Below, in pieces: positions 35,801 to 44,900 of a stretch of 64,000 bases of DNA. The position numbers were made by a program, and so were the translations under genes. The stretch's first letter is position 1; each line of letters opens with the position of its first letter. Under the pieces are notes generated by a model. It was not told the DNA's origin, ran no database searches, and worked only from the letters and a program-made list of their open reading frames with translations. The DNA comes from Proruminimicrobium sp964487915 (lineage in GTDB: Bacteria; Elusimicrobiota; Endomicrobiia; Endomicrobiales; Endomicrobiaceae): positions 1 through 64,000 of the forward strand of contig CAZASN010000001.1 in the NCBI GenBank assembly GCA_964487915.1, given 5' to 3'.

Positions 35801-35906
35801 TAAAGAATTTAACGTATTATTGCAGGACAGATTCAGACAAATAGGAATAGATAAGGAAGTTAAAGTTTCTGTGTTTGCGGTTAAGAGTATTCTAAGCGCG
35901 GCATAA
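26805..35906 (+). CDS. Giant exported protein 1 (3033 residues) with split adenosine deaminase domain
   Basis: Order of parts: signal peptide (1-29, LLSVLVTACFVLTSIGGQAAA); head domain to about 520, with DLHCHP (H75, H77), YLEG (E103) and ITGGFH (H475), which recalls the TIKI/ChaN/TraB-type fold; linker region; repeat cassette copy 1 (899-1213) with two helical modules; hydrophobic segments (about 1316-1356); a beta-rich region (1370-1540); N-terminal piece of an adenosine deaminase (HxH 1687/1689); repeat cassette copy 2 (1715-2036); the rest of the deaminase (about 2045-2385); a Pro/Glu linker; and a conserved tail (about 2426-3033) shared with the next gene. Signal and membrane segments place it outside the cytoplasm or in the envelope. 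A strong ggagga site precedes the ATG. No stop or frameshift interrupts the frame. Overall function unknown; I infer a modular effector or surface protein. Confidence 0.8.
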   Translation: MKIGIKKLLSVLVTACFVLTSIGGQAAASVAANMRATEQYKQIFSDFMLPYSYGKITDAHFASTDRVIINIQDLHCHPKVQKNISNIIDLFDKRYGVKTVYLEGAYGDVDTSWITGGVDANYKSKLLDKMIETGRLTGAEYYSALSGKTHIIKGLETKEPYLENLKRFGDILENKDKIELILKSVDKSTQDLKNKYYDRRQFKLEQLAKDFAAGKINSEKYYILLSKHINKLGIDIYKYENTLSYMNLLAMQSDLKFAKITEELQHLVLLLKEQLPFNAYKMLLDSTGNFAQVDKLYEYLMKITRQYNLDLSVNYPELNKYFGYVELSQKINPLDLITEEKDLINEINTRFSSTKAQRDVVFMAKFEKYLENYLTSKITKEDYEYYTANIGRYKKLWDKYVDNRVLHMLDGYMAEADKFYKINTDRNEYFTKNITEGVVTGKIDAKISPAGEINKILENMRGVKRVDVIITGGFHTTSISQILNNQNLSYIVITPNVSEGTKYAEDTYYKIVKEQSKISFQTLANLIASLSPIDQIKIWNMADPESLRSSDYYKQNREQVERILSREGILSQSQMDSIKDLLQFIGYSSILESDDTGNVSEQIINLIKENLSKNSVLVQQVDEDLLKYIDIEKLSEALKQMQETDAVIKEAVEKRKLSSEGSVSQALVIIGKIISDINAVIERYQSAVSKVKSQADIEGRIARMNPAKYEFIKDTPILGYKITSSKFEDLPEIIRNNLGTVDRTVYTEEYLGANIGNIIALQVKDGQPDFYIVSNYREKYKEVDKAEVSQKNPKMFTKVTGITGMDELISGDKNIVGALKTAPVQMVKMSDIGYDIESEITIQSPWGEQTKPAGKEAYLVFDTTTNQYYMVNTDDAGLPLSYLVYGQTNAEVLDKVKSIMQDVGMSEEMAAYIGNDYNRQNGYPEEPVARVSQESGDAGVTKADEKTAINLAGFYAVESGVGVISERTGKSVMEVLESIENGTISREDMLLIARFANATWKAGQFFRSPSRIGKGNFIPAVQLSNEEVQKDIDQIKAVTEKILAKMREQGLSAKSGSQEQLEYLKQLLQNKEFAIEMAQWCNDAYYRGIGQEAPEFIAEADRTTSSGMTKNQQKVAMNLAGFYALETGVGYLSERSGKSFREIIDSIVDGSISEEDMLLIARFANATWKAGQPFRSLDRITRDTFRPAAMLIDSELKKDFDQIKAAAFILQQKMQSKTTLSLSKWWLSPVLEIFGTLKNKKSFLALHFLNESKTYGNWFRKQSSLKQAFITVGISLGLNFGIPKEFINEASETAAGTFGKNYETMEQGLNKIRSNTLKGFIFGTLAAVGISVLVINPLLPVILAVILPAIFANIGTHMKYNYEHKADRTELTSDMKNRPLTANSTVVQTSKVSIISKPNKIKAVIPDLSDRDSLLKLGLVEENGKWYMPKREWFPNPVTENDIVIIYDEAAKDIGFCSKTEFNEIYVYTSAYEKGEIEYIDTAKLDLGVVVEATKRSSGQICVLPEGTVLDTNEGIVTVQAGQVVCINEKANSLYVMPIENLLKKYMADPFNPASKQLFKLMENFSAETKSMTGEQKSAAYEKLTDNFNRLNRGEKLYELAETILGKGIGFQDGLGLEEEYKLANLIVKKIEEDYLSKIDVSDFDTALETAKKFLEEINNNNKLTNKQKEIIKMAIMLKLLPKTNAHQHLKGSASKEVVMQLSKANSKTLFRLRTIMQDIGMSEEMAAYIGNDYNRQNGYPEEPVARVSQESGDAGVTKADEKTAMNLAGFYAVESGVGVISERTGKSVMEVLESIENGTISREDMLLIARFANATWKAGQFFRSPSRIQKKEDKSKDNFIPASQLSQAEVQKDIDQIKAVTEKILAKMREQGLNAKSGSQEQLEYLKQLLQNKEFAIEMAQWCNDAYYRGIGAPIPEFITDADRTTSTGMTKNQQKVAMNLAGFYALETGVGYLSERSGKSFREIIDSIVDGSISEEDMLLIARFANATWKAGQPFRSLDRITRDTFRPAAMLIDSELKKDFDQIKAAAFILQQKLDEKLENAYSEAEKGFANLDKFNEVYGAIASVISTDEDYKAVIKGIITDAVKQGQTIVEIRCAVDSLRDANGKALAPEEGAKIILDAIKGTCEELAKRGIKPPKTSLVFLGYRGTDWDQSIEAAMAEAELAVKIAESEEYQKKYSDISFGFDIAGPEDTGWAPNAFSKVYEVIRNHNAKNGAKKIGLTIHSGETPKFDRAKKSPDGYVEGTGRDGYLSIGEAVGLGVDRIGHGVQAITDPAAMEVLKNSGATVEICGVCNILSIPINTRGLQQHPIQNFLDAGVPVTICTDNNAICASDITMEYFMFLLTGHSSFMNWNMVKAVARNGISSAFISEADKEAALKDFKQKVSRIETVLAETEIAGVEESVQKEPEQPSSEPVVKETSSGTTLSVPQIKNVLNPVGAIQKTAIEIIAGRQAVEKLKEGKTDVKEALVIINDIAKAEELRQEGLNAAAAVVIQKEEKSKLKGSKKIGTIGQYKGATVRVYWNEKTKQLMFYSKEGLDGADVEVLKEMFANMQTEGIKADTFKGISQVVVTDKENYDETIKAMENSRTDAQAAIMIVKGIELDLTKRTGKINETICKNECTASGATTFVITEQQAAENSQDIEQMQKEGYKFIIKHAAVIGAESVIYDGAKIDATGVQDYKQAIKLLEGLRTKALAKGGISIKFNESIYKMLSEAGIDVWQQYGIIPSVNSDSAYIDGQIGKVEVEGITEQNIDSILSKDSVMTIVVDNAEILSDRKDAVKEAKTAKGKQKKEYKAVLNGNIPYAFNANSEADIKALISEVADIIEEDLTEEAASADVDKRAKVISHIENIQQTAFYRSLNEKARSRIDHLMKDKDAVQKTAAFIRAVAMRTAEEQILSEMTKNGIDIKTEEFRKFQDGRFREGILIRAVQLWLAGQNIVELLATEFIASDNMTAEEYMNAIMSKAEGVASNIGAICIKNEYMIRPAADVTAAIAEFKEFNVLLQDRFRQIGIDKEVKVSVFAVKSILSAA
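26886..27151 (+). repeat. 266-bp block identical to the head of giant gene 2
   Basis: Base-for-base identical to the block at 36017, although sequence on both sides differs at many silent sites. It covers the mature N-terminus and the DLHCHP and YLEG motifs. Confidence 0.9.
27021..28290 (+). other. Head domain, TIKI/ChaN/TraB-like (giant protein 1)
   Basis: NIQDLHCHPKVQKNISNIID, then VKTVYLEGAYGD, and at the far end IITGGFHTTSISQIL with YIVITPN: two histidines, a glutamate in LEG and a GFH motif spaced as in TIKI-superfamily hydrolases. Assignment is by eye and uncertain; the same domain opens giant protein 2. Confidence 0.45.
29498..30443 (+). repeat. Repeat cassette copy 1, two helical modules
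   Basis: 946 bases, about 95 percent similar by eye to the copy 2.4 kb downstream. It encodes IMQDVGMSEEMAAYIGNDYN, then two related modules of the type LAGFYAVESGVG...LIARFANATWKAGQFFRS...FIPA. The spacing of W, R and the final DQIKAV helix recalls RyR-type domains. Confidence 0.85.
31839..33960 (+). other. Adenosine deaminase-like domain interrupted by a repeat cassette
   Basis: Deaminase motifs in order: PKTNAHQHLKGS (H1687, H1689), EIR after DAVKQGQTIV, LTIHSGE (H2226, catalytic E2229), DRIGHG (H2268), VEICGVCN and TDNN (D2327). Between the first and second motif lies the 964-base cassette copy 2. The usual second aspartate after the zinc aspartate (TDD) is asparagine here. Confidence 0.8.
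31949..32912 (+). repeat. Repeat cassette copy 2, inserted in the deaminase domain
   Basis: 964 bases; differs from copy 1 by scattered silent changes and an in-frame gain of six codons (KKEDKSKD in place of KG before NFIPA). Ends match copy 1 sharply: both start at CATAATGCAGGAC and end at CAGCAGAAA. Confidence 0.85.
34083..35903 (+). other. Conserved tail domain of giant protein 1
   Basis: Shared with the end of giant protein 2: a first part (VKEALVIINDIAKAEELRQE, GQYKGATVRVYWNEKTKQL), a middle part and a helical end (AVAMRTAEEQILSEM, GILIRAVQLWLAGQNI, DNMTAEEYMNAIM, VFAVKSILSAA). No known family recognised. Its constancy against a variable payload suggests a sorting, export or anchoring role. 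Confidence 0.6.
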
Positions 35907-35938
35907 TAAATTTGATTTCCCGGAGAACGGTATTTAAA

Positions 35939-38900
35939 ATGATTTCTTTTAACAAAATAACATCTATTATTGTAGCTGCCTGTTTTGTTTTTACAAGCAT
36001 AGGCGGGCAGGCTGCGGCTTCCGTTGCCGCAAATATGCGAGCTACGGAACAGTATAAGCAGATATTTTCCGATTTCATGCTTCCGTATTCTTACGGAAAA
36101 ATAACGGACGCCCACTTTGCGTCAACCGACCGGGTAATCATAAATATTCAGGACCTGCACTGTCATCCGAAAGTGCAGAAAAATATAAGCAATATAATAG
36201 ATTTATTTGATAAGCGTTACGGAGTAAAAACGGTTTATCTTGAAGGCGCTTACGGCGACGTTGACACAAGCTGGATAACCGGAATTGTTGATTCAAATTA
36301 TAAAAACAAACTTCTTGACAAGATGATAGAGACCGGAAGGCTTACGGGAGCTGAATATTACAGTGCGTTAAGAGGAAAAACAAATATTATAAAAGGTCTT
36401 GAAAAGAAAGAACCGTATTTGGAAAATTTAAAAAGATTCGGCGAAATCCTTGAAAACAAAGACAAAATAAACGTAATACTTGAATCTGTTGCAAAATCCG
36501 GCGATGAACTGAGAACAAAATATTATGACAGAAGACAGTTGAAAATTGAAGAGTTATCCAAACAGTATGAGCTTGGCAAAATAACGGCCGAAAAATATTA
36601 CATACTTTTGGCAAAGCATATAGACAGACTCGGAATAGACATAACCGGATATGAAAACACTTTAAATTATATGACGCTTATGGAGATGCAAAAGCATTTA
36701 AAGTACGGCGAGATAACAAACCAGCTGCAGACTCTTGTTTTGACATTGAAAGGAACGCTTCCGGCAGGCGCGTATAAAATGCTTCTTGATTCAACCGGAA
36801 ATTTATCGCAAATAGACAAACTGTACGGATGCCTTATAAAAATAACAAGACAGTATAATCTTGATATGTCGGTAAATTATCCGGAACTTAATAAATATTT
36901 TGCTTACATAGAATTAAGTCAAAAAATAAATCCGCTTGGCCTTCTTGAAGAGAACAAGAAACTTACCGAAGAAATAAATTCAAGGTTTTCAAATACAAAA
37001 GCGCAGTCCGAAGTTGTTTTTCTTGTAAATTTTGAAAGATATTTAAAAGATTATCTTACAAGCAAAATAACGTCAGCCGATTACGAGTATTATAAAAACA
37101 ACATAGAAATATACAAAAAACTATGGGCGAAATACGTAGATAACAAAGTGTTATCGCTTCTTGACGTATATATATCGCAGGCAGATAAGTTTTATGCGGT
37201 AAATACGGACAGAAACGGTTATTTTACCGAAAATATATTTAACGAAGTGCTTGTATCAACCATTACTCCTTCCGTTCAATCCGGAGACGAAACGGCAAAA
37301 GTTATTGAAAATATGTCTCAAACGAAAAGAGTTGACATTATAATAACAGGCGGTTTCCATACCGGTACTGTTTCTGAAATATTAAAAAACCACAATGTAT
37401 CTTACATAGTTATAACACCGAATGTAACGGACGGATTAAAGACAGCCGAAGAAACTTACTATAAAATAGCAAAAGAACAAAGCAAAATATCATTCCAGAC
37501 GCTGGCAAATTTAATCGCTTCATTATCGCCGGTTGAACAAAAAAGAGTGTTGATAGCGGCAGATCCGTCGCTTGAATCAAAATTGGGATTTATTCCGGTT
37601 ACGCAGGAAAGCGTTCTAAGCCAAGAACAGATAAAACAGCTTGCCGAAATAGTTAAAATGTCGGAAGTTTTATTATCCGACGATAAAGGCGAGATCAAAC
37701 AGCAGATAATACAAAACATAAAAGACCGTCTAGAATCTTCAGATCCGGAACTTGTAAAAGAAACGGACGAAGAACTTATAAAATACGTTGATATGGACAA
37801 ACTCAAAACGGCTTTTGAAAATACGCAGGAACTTAAACGCCTTATAGAACATGCCGTAAAAATAAAAACGGCTGCCAACGCTTCGTTTGCGGGTCAGTCT
37901 TTTGCCGCAATAGAAGATCTTGCATCAAAAATTACGCTGGCAATAGAGATGCTGCAAGGCATAAATCTTTTAAGCAAAGAATTTACAAAAAGTAAAATTC
38001 CAGAAAATACTACAGAAGTAAAACGTGAAAATATTATAAGCGTTATAAGTAAAATATTTCCTGAATATCAGAAGTTTTTTACGGATGAGGATATTAACTA
38101 TTTAATAACTTATTCTATTGATTTTTTCAACGGTTTCCCTGATGAAAAAGTATTTGAAAAAAATACTGAAGAATTGATCCTTTCTATATTGGATCCTGAT
38201 AGTTTGGCAATAGCTATAAGACCGTTTAGGCCTGCTTATTTGCCGCGGATTAACCCGCCTGATGCGTTGCGCAAACAATGGTTTAAAGAGATAGCCGAAG
38301 AGTGTGCAAAATATCAAAAAGATTATTTAAATAAAATGAGGCCGGATATCCGCAATAAATTTTTTGCGGCAAAGCTCTTGCGAGGCGCGAATCTTACAAA
38401 TATAACGCAATATTTACGCGGATTAAAAAAATCCGGATTGCTTTCAAATGTTGAAAAAGCCTTTCTTGACACTATATCATTGGACAGTGATATCGGCAAA
38501 CAGTTAGTTATTGAAGAAGTTGTTGACTATAGCTCAAGCAGAATCGCTAATGAAGGCAATATTGTTCTTAGAGTTACGCTGAAGAACTTGTCAGGCAATA
38601 CAATTACGTTTTTTATAAAAGGGTTAGACAAAGACTATAAAATACCTAATAGAAAAAATGCAAAATATCATTTTTATGAGAATACATTTTATTGGGTAGC
38701 CGGCATATTGGGATTACATTCAATTTATATTGATTTTTATTCAACGCCGGATGACAGATATACGCAAGGTTACAGTATTATGCAGGTAATACCGGGCGAG
38801 GATACAAGCCGGTTATTTGATATGCAAAAAAATGGTTCCAGCCATTTTAAAATTAAAGATAAATACAAAAATCAAAAAGATAACCTTATAGCAAGTTTCG

Positions 38901-41900
38901 CAGTTTTTGCTGCATTAACTGATTTGCTTGGCAGAGGCGATTCTAAAATTATAAAAACGCATCATCCGATGTTTTCTGCAAATTATATGTTTGACGTTTT
39001 GGAAAATGGGGAAATAAAAATTTATCCGATAGACGCTACGCTTCTTTTTAATCCGGATAATAGCCATGTGATAAAAACCATGAGGGAGTTCGGAGATCTT
39101 GAGTTGGGAATAATTTTAGCATTTTATGAAGATAAAAATGGTTTGGATGAAATGCTTGAGATTTATAGAAAAGAATATCTTGAAACTTGGAAAAAGATTA
39201 AAGATAATGCCAAGCAAATGAAAGAGTATATTTTGTCGGTTTACGGCGAAGATTCATGGGAATATCCTATATTTTTATCTGCAATTGACAAAGATCCCGA
39301 ATTATTGTTTGAACAGCAAAAACAGGCTTTGTTGGAATATATTAGCGCCAATGCCGGTCAGTATTTGGGCTCAATCTCAGAAGGTAAGCCTAATGGCGAA
39401 GAATTAAAAGATTCAGAAACAGTTCAAACGGCAAAACCGGCATTGCAGGAACAATCAACGGGAGAATCTTCGGTATTTCAACCGCAGCATAAAAAAAATA
39501 GTTTAATGCGTAATATAACTAAAAAAATACTTCCGTTTATTTTGGCGATAACAATTTTATTTACGGGTTTTTTAAATATTGGCAGATACGGCAGGCAGCC
39601 GTCTGCAACTGCCGAAACTCAGACTGTCGCCGTGTCGGAAACCGTTGCGCCTGCGGTTATGGATAGTCAGTTATATGAAAACAATAGATTTTTATTCAAT
39701 TATCTTCGCAACAATCAGTCTTTATTTGCGCCGTCTGATATTTCCTTTCTTAACGCTTCTGTTGAACTTTCAAACGGCAGTGAAGCGAAAGAATTGGTAA
39801 AACAGATATATAAAACGCTGGGAATCGGCGCCGAAACGGGCTCAGCCCCTGAAATTTTATTTTTGACCGGTTCAAATGCCCCTTTGTATTCGGCCTGCGC
39901 ATGTTCGGATATTAACGTTATAATTATCCCCGTCGGCGCGGATTTAAAACTTCCTTTGGCCGGCGAAATGGCAGCCAAAGTCGCCCATGAAAATACCCAT
40001 ATAAAAAATCATCAAAAAGTTATTTCGGGCGAAATGTCCCAATTAGAAGACGAAACAATGGCGACCGAAGCGGGCATTGTCGCCGATGAAACGTATGAAA
40101 AAAATCTTGTAATAGAAAGTATGTTTAACGGAACTGCTTCAGTTAACAATGTAACTGCCATGCCTTTATTCGGATTTTATTCAATACTTGAAAATCAAGA
40201 AACCGTAGTAAAGAAATTTATAGAAATTACAGGCGACAAAAATATAACGTTTAACGATATTTATTATTCCGGCGTTTTCTTCGGTTCTCAAAACAAAGCG
40301 GAACTGCCGGCGGAAGTTAAGATTGACAGTTTAGGAGAAAATGAAGTCGCCATACGGCTGTATTACGGAAATACGTCAATAATGTATGTTGTAAAAGTTG
40401 ACGGGAGCAGATATTCTTTATCGAAAATTGAAGTTTTTTCAGATAATTTATACGTGCAGGCGGATAAAGTACAAATATCGGATAAAATAAGCCTGTATTA
40501 TAGCCCAAATCCTGTTTTCGGTGCGGAAGATGTTATTAACAGTCTTGACATATTAAGCGTTTCGGAAGCTCTTTTGAAATCTAAAGATATAAATTTAGAA
40601 ACTTTACAGTTTATATCTTTTTATTTTCCGTATGAAAGAGAGGATGACGGCGACTCGGATATAATAAGATTTATCGTTCGCGACGAAAAAGGAATATTTT
40701 ACGGCATAGACCTAAAAAAAGATGTGGGAATCATAAAAATTACAAATAACGCCACCGGAGAAGAGGTTTGGAAAGCCAAAGAAGGTTTCTCAAAAGATAT
40801 TATTTCGCCTGAAACTTCCCAGCAGTCGGGACAAAGAACCGGAACGCTCGGAACTTCGGTAACAATTGAAAGTTCTCGTCCTGAAAAATCGGCTTATTCG
40901 AAAATATATAAATTATCCGTAAACAAATTGAAAGCGTTTGTTCAAAACGAAAATAACGGCATAAGCGAAAGATTTTTGGCGTTTCTTATATTAAAAAATA
41001 AAGGGATAAATATACAGATACCGGAAGAAATGCTTGCGGCAGGCAAACAGTATCTAAGAGATATAGAAAGCGGCAAAATTTCAATAATAACCGCTGAAGA
41101 GATAAAAAATAATAAATATAAAACCGCAGATGACAGATTAAAATCCGCGCTTGCGGCGGTTTATTATATTATGCTCAATTCGTATATAAACGATTTTAAT
41201 ATAGAACAAACCGTATTGGATAAAATTTGGAAAGATATTTATGAAAAAGCCGGAGTCGCCTTTTCAAATTCGGGAGGAGCCGATTCAAGCCTTTCATTTC
41301 AGCCGGACTCTCTTACTTCGGATATTATGGCGCACGAACTGCTGCATAATATTACGGACGTATATCTTGGAGCGGGAAAAAATCTCACAAGCAGCGCATT
41401 TGCGGAATTTTCGTCTGATATTGCAAAAATAGTTTTATGCCAACAGCTCGGGATAGATATTCCGTCGGATTTAAAAGACAGATATAAAGAATATGCGGCA
41501 TATATTAAAGCCGGAGCAGTTCCGCTTGAAGAACATTATCTGGCAAGAGGCATAATCGGGCTGATAATGGAAGTTTCGGCTGATGCCGGCAGAAACGTCA
41601 ACTGGAATAATATGATGTCGGCGGTATCGCAGTGTCTGCAAAACGCCGATTTTGTAAATCTTATAAACTCAAATAATTTTAATAAAGTTTTTGCGTCAGT
41701 TTTGGAAAAATATTTGGAAATAGAAACGGGCCGGACTGTTGAAGGCGTTGAAGCGTCAAGCGAACAGACATCGGAATTGTACGATAATATCGTAAAACTG
41801 CTCACTCCGCAGCTTACAATGACCTGGCTGTCAAAGCTGTTGGATTTATTTAAAATAACCGATTTTGAAAGAAGACAGAATTTGATAAACGCAATAGAGA

Positions 41901-44900
41901 ATCCGATAATAATGTTAGGTTTATTTATTCCGGCAATACTGAAATGGTTTATAAAACAGCATAAAGGTCAGTCTGAAGAAGCGGTTAAAGAGGGAATAAA
42001 CAAGATATTAATGAAGGCAGGTTTGATAACGGCTGATTGCATTCCTGCAATGGGAATAATCACAATGTTTGTAAACGGAGCCGCCCGTTTTGAGCTTAAC
42101 AAAGCCCATACGAATTGGAATCTGTTAAAAATATTGGAACCTGCGGTGGATATTGATAATCAAAAGTTGGAGTATTTTTTAAGAAATGGAAACAATAATT
42201 ATTTAATTTTAAAAATTATTTCGGCAACAAAAGGATTGCCTGATGCCGTATTGCAATATGTATTGGAAGAAGTTGCTGAATACGAGAAATTTGATTATTA
42301 TAAATTTATTGAAGTCTTAAAGAAGATTAAAAAATATGATGCCGAAACGCTGGATTTTGTATCTCTTTATCTTATTACTGACAAAACAAGCGATAAAGTT
42401 ATATTTGAATTTTATGCTTTGAACGAAGAGTCTAAATCGCTTATTATTAAATACGGTATCAACAAATATAATAAAGACTGGGAAGAAGACAACCTTATAT
42501 TGGCCATAAATGTTTTAAAAGATTATGAAAATTTTGAATATAGCGAAACAGAAATAAAATTTTTATTAAAATTAATTTTTGCAAGTTCGGCGCAAAATAT
42601 AACGAGATTAAATAAAAAACCGAATAAAAGAATTTTAAATACAGTCCTTAATAATATACAGTTATTGAATACTTCAAATCGTCCTTATGTAGACGGCGGA
42701 TTGATTTTGGGCTTAATTTTCTGCGATTTTAATATGTTGCAAAATGACGTTAACAGAATGGCTTCGTTAATTGAACAGCTTGCCGTTAGAAAAATCACCG
42801 GATTGGCAATAGAAAACGAAGCTTTGGCAATAAAAATATTCCTTAATTCGTCTTTTCAAAAATCTCTTAATGATAAAGGCATAACGGATATTGTAATGCA
42901 GTATAAAATAGCGATAAAACTCAGCAGAAGCATATATAGCAATATAGGTGAAAATGCCGTAAATCTCAGCGAATACAGATTGGAAAGAATGATAGAAGCG
43001 GCTTTGGAAAGCCACTGCAGAATTACCGAAATTGCAGGTAACGCCGATGTTTTAAGCGATGAAATAGGAGTGTTCGGTTTTTATAATAATGAAGAATTGA
43101 AGAATAGAGAAGGCAGGAGATTTACTCCTAAAGGAATAAGTAAAATAATAGAACTGTTGGAAATTAATCCAAAACGGCAAATTCATCTGGAGATTGAGGC
43201 CGGTCAGAATCCGAAAAAAAAGGCAGAAGAGTTTTTATCATATATCAGAAATTTCGGATCAATAAAAAAACAATATGGTTTAAAGGGCGGGTTTTTTATT
43301 TTTGAAGGACACGGCTCATCTGACGGGTTTTATTACGATGAAGATAATTTCATATCAGTAGAAGATATTACAAAGGCATTGGAAGAAGCTTATAACAGCG
43401 GCGTTGATTTAGAAGAGATAACAATTGATTTGTCATGCTGCCATTCGTATTATTTTGCCAATAAGATTATTAGAAGTTTAAAAAGTAAAAATATAGAAAA
43501 ATATCCTCAAATATTGACTGACGCGGGATATGAAACAGTTTATGCTTATGATGATTATATCGGTTTGGATGAAACACAGTCGGTGTCTAATTTATATTTC
43601 GGCATAATAGGATATTTGCAAAATAAAAAAATAATCGGCCAATCCATAAAAGGGCGTTTGTCTTTAAGAAACATTTTTGAATTAGATCTATATTTGTCAG
43701 ACCATACGGTATTTATAACAAATGACGATATAAAAGAAGAAAATGACAGATTAAAAGAAAAATTACAAAAGATATTAGAAGAAAAAGATTTTCCGGATAT
43801 AAAAACAGAAGAAATTGATGACGGGATCATACGATTTAACCCCGCAATAATCAATGCCGGTTTTATAAAAGCTATTCCGAATGTGCAGTTTGACGCTATT
43901 CAAGAGTTAAAATTTGTTATGGACGCGCAAAAAAGCATCAATATTGATTTATTAAATGTCGCGTTTGAAAATAACCTTAAAAAATTTAATTTAATAAATT
44001 TTGTTAAAGAACGAATTTCCGGGATAGTTAGAAATATTATTAAAAAAGTTGAAAAAGTAAAAGAATATACGGCCAAATTAAATAATAAAATCGCCGATAT
44101 TGCAAAAATTTTCAATATTTTTTCTCAGGTATTTGAACGTAAAAACGAATCTCAAAATCTTCTTCAGATAAGAAGTCCGATATTAGACAGCAGAATGTCT
44201 GAATTAACAATGACCTGGTTATCTAAAAAATTAGATAAAAAAGGAATAACAGGACAAGAAAGAGCTGATATTATCAATAGAAAAGAAAATATCTGGATAG
44301 TACTGGGCGTAATATTCCCCAATAGCATAGGAAGAATATTTGCCTATCTGCATTTAACGAAAAAAGAAAAATCAGATAAAACGGCAAAAGAAACAAAAAT
44401 AAACTCGGTGCGAGAAGCGATGAAAGTTGTTGCCGATCAAGTCGGATTAACTGTTCCCGCCGGTAATTTTATAAGAAAATTAATTGCAGGAATTATCTTT
44501 TACATTTCAAACAAAGATATTTTGTCTGCGGCTCACACAGATTGGAACAATGGCATTGCAATGTCGGAATTTGTGCCGGATTCCGAAAAAATTTCAATCT
44601 TGTTGGAAATGAACAATTTCATTATATACATGGATGTTGATAAATCAGGCAATAGTAAAATAGTTTATGTGGATGCCGAGATTGAACCGGATTATCGTGA
44701 TTACTCAAAAATGCATGAAGAATTAAAAATTCCGTTTGATATAAAAATTAATTATGATGAAAAACGTCATGTTTGGAATTGCTTGGCTATAAAAAATCAA
44801 TATTATAAAAATAATATTAAGGTAAGATTTGGATATTCTAATAAAACCGAAAATCTCAGACAAAAAGGTTTGATAATAGGAAAATCAAGTATTCCTTCAA

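Noticed and set aside
35912..35938. TTG start of giant gene 2
   Set aside because: It would add a non-signal stretch before the signal peptide shared with giant protein 1; the ribosome-binding site lies inside it.
35881..35941. Possibility that the two giant genes are one frame broken by a mutation
   Set aside because: The first ends with a complete tail and the second begins with its own ribosome-binding site, signal peptide and head.
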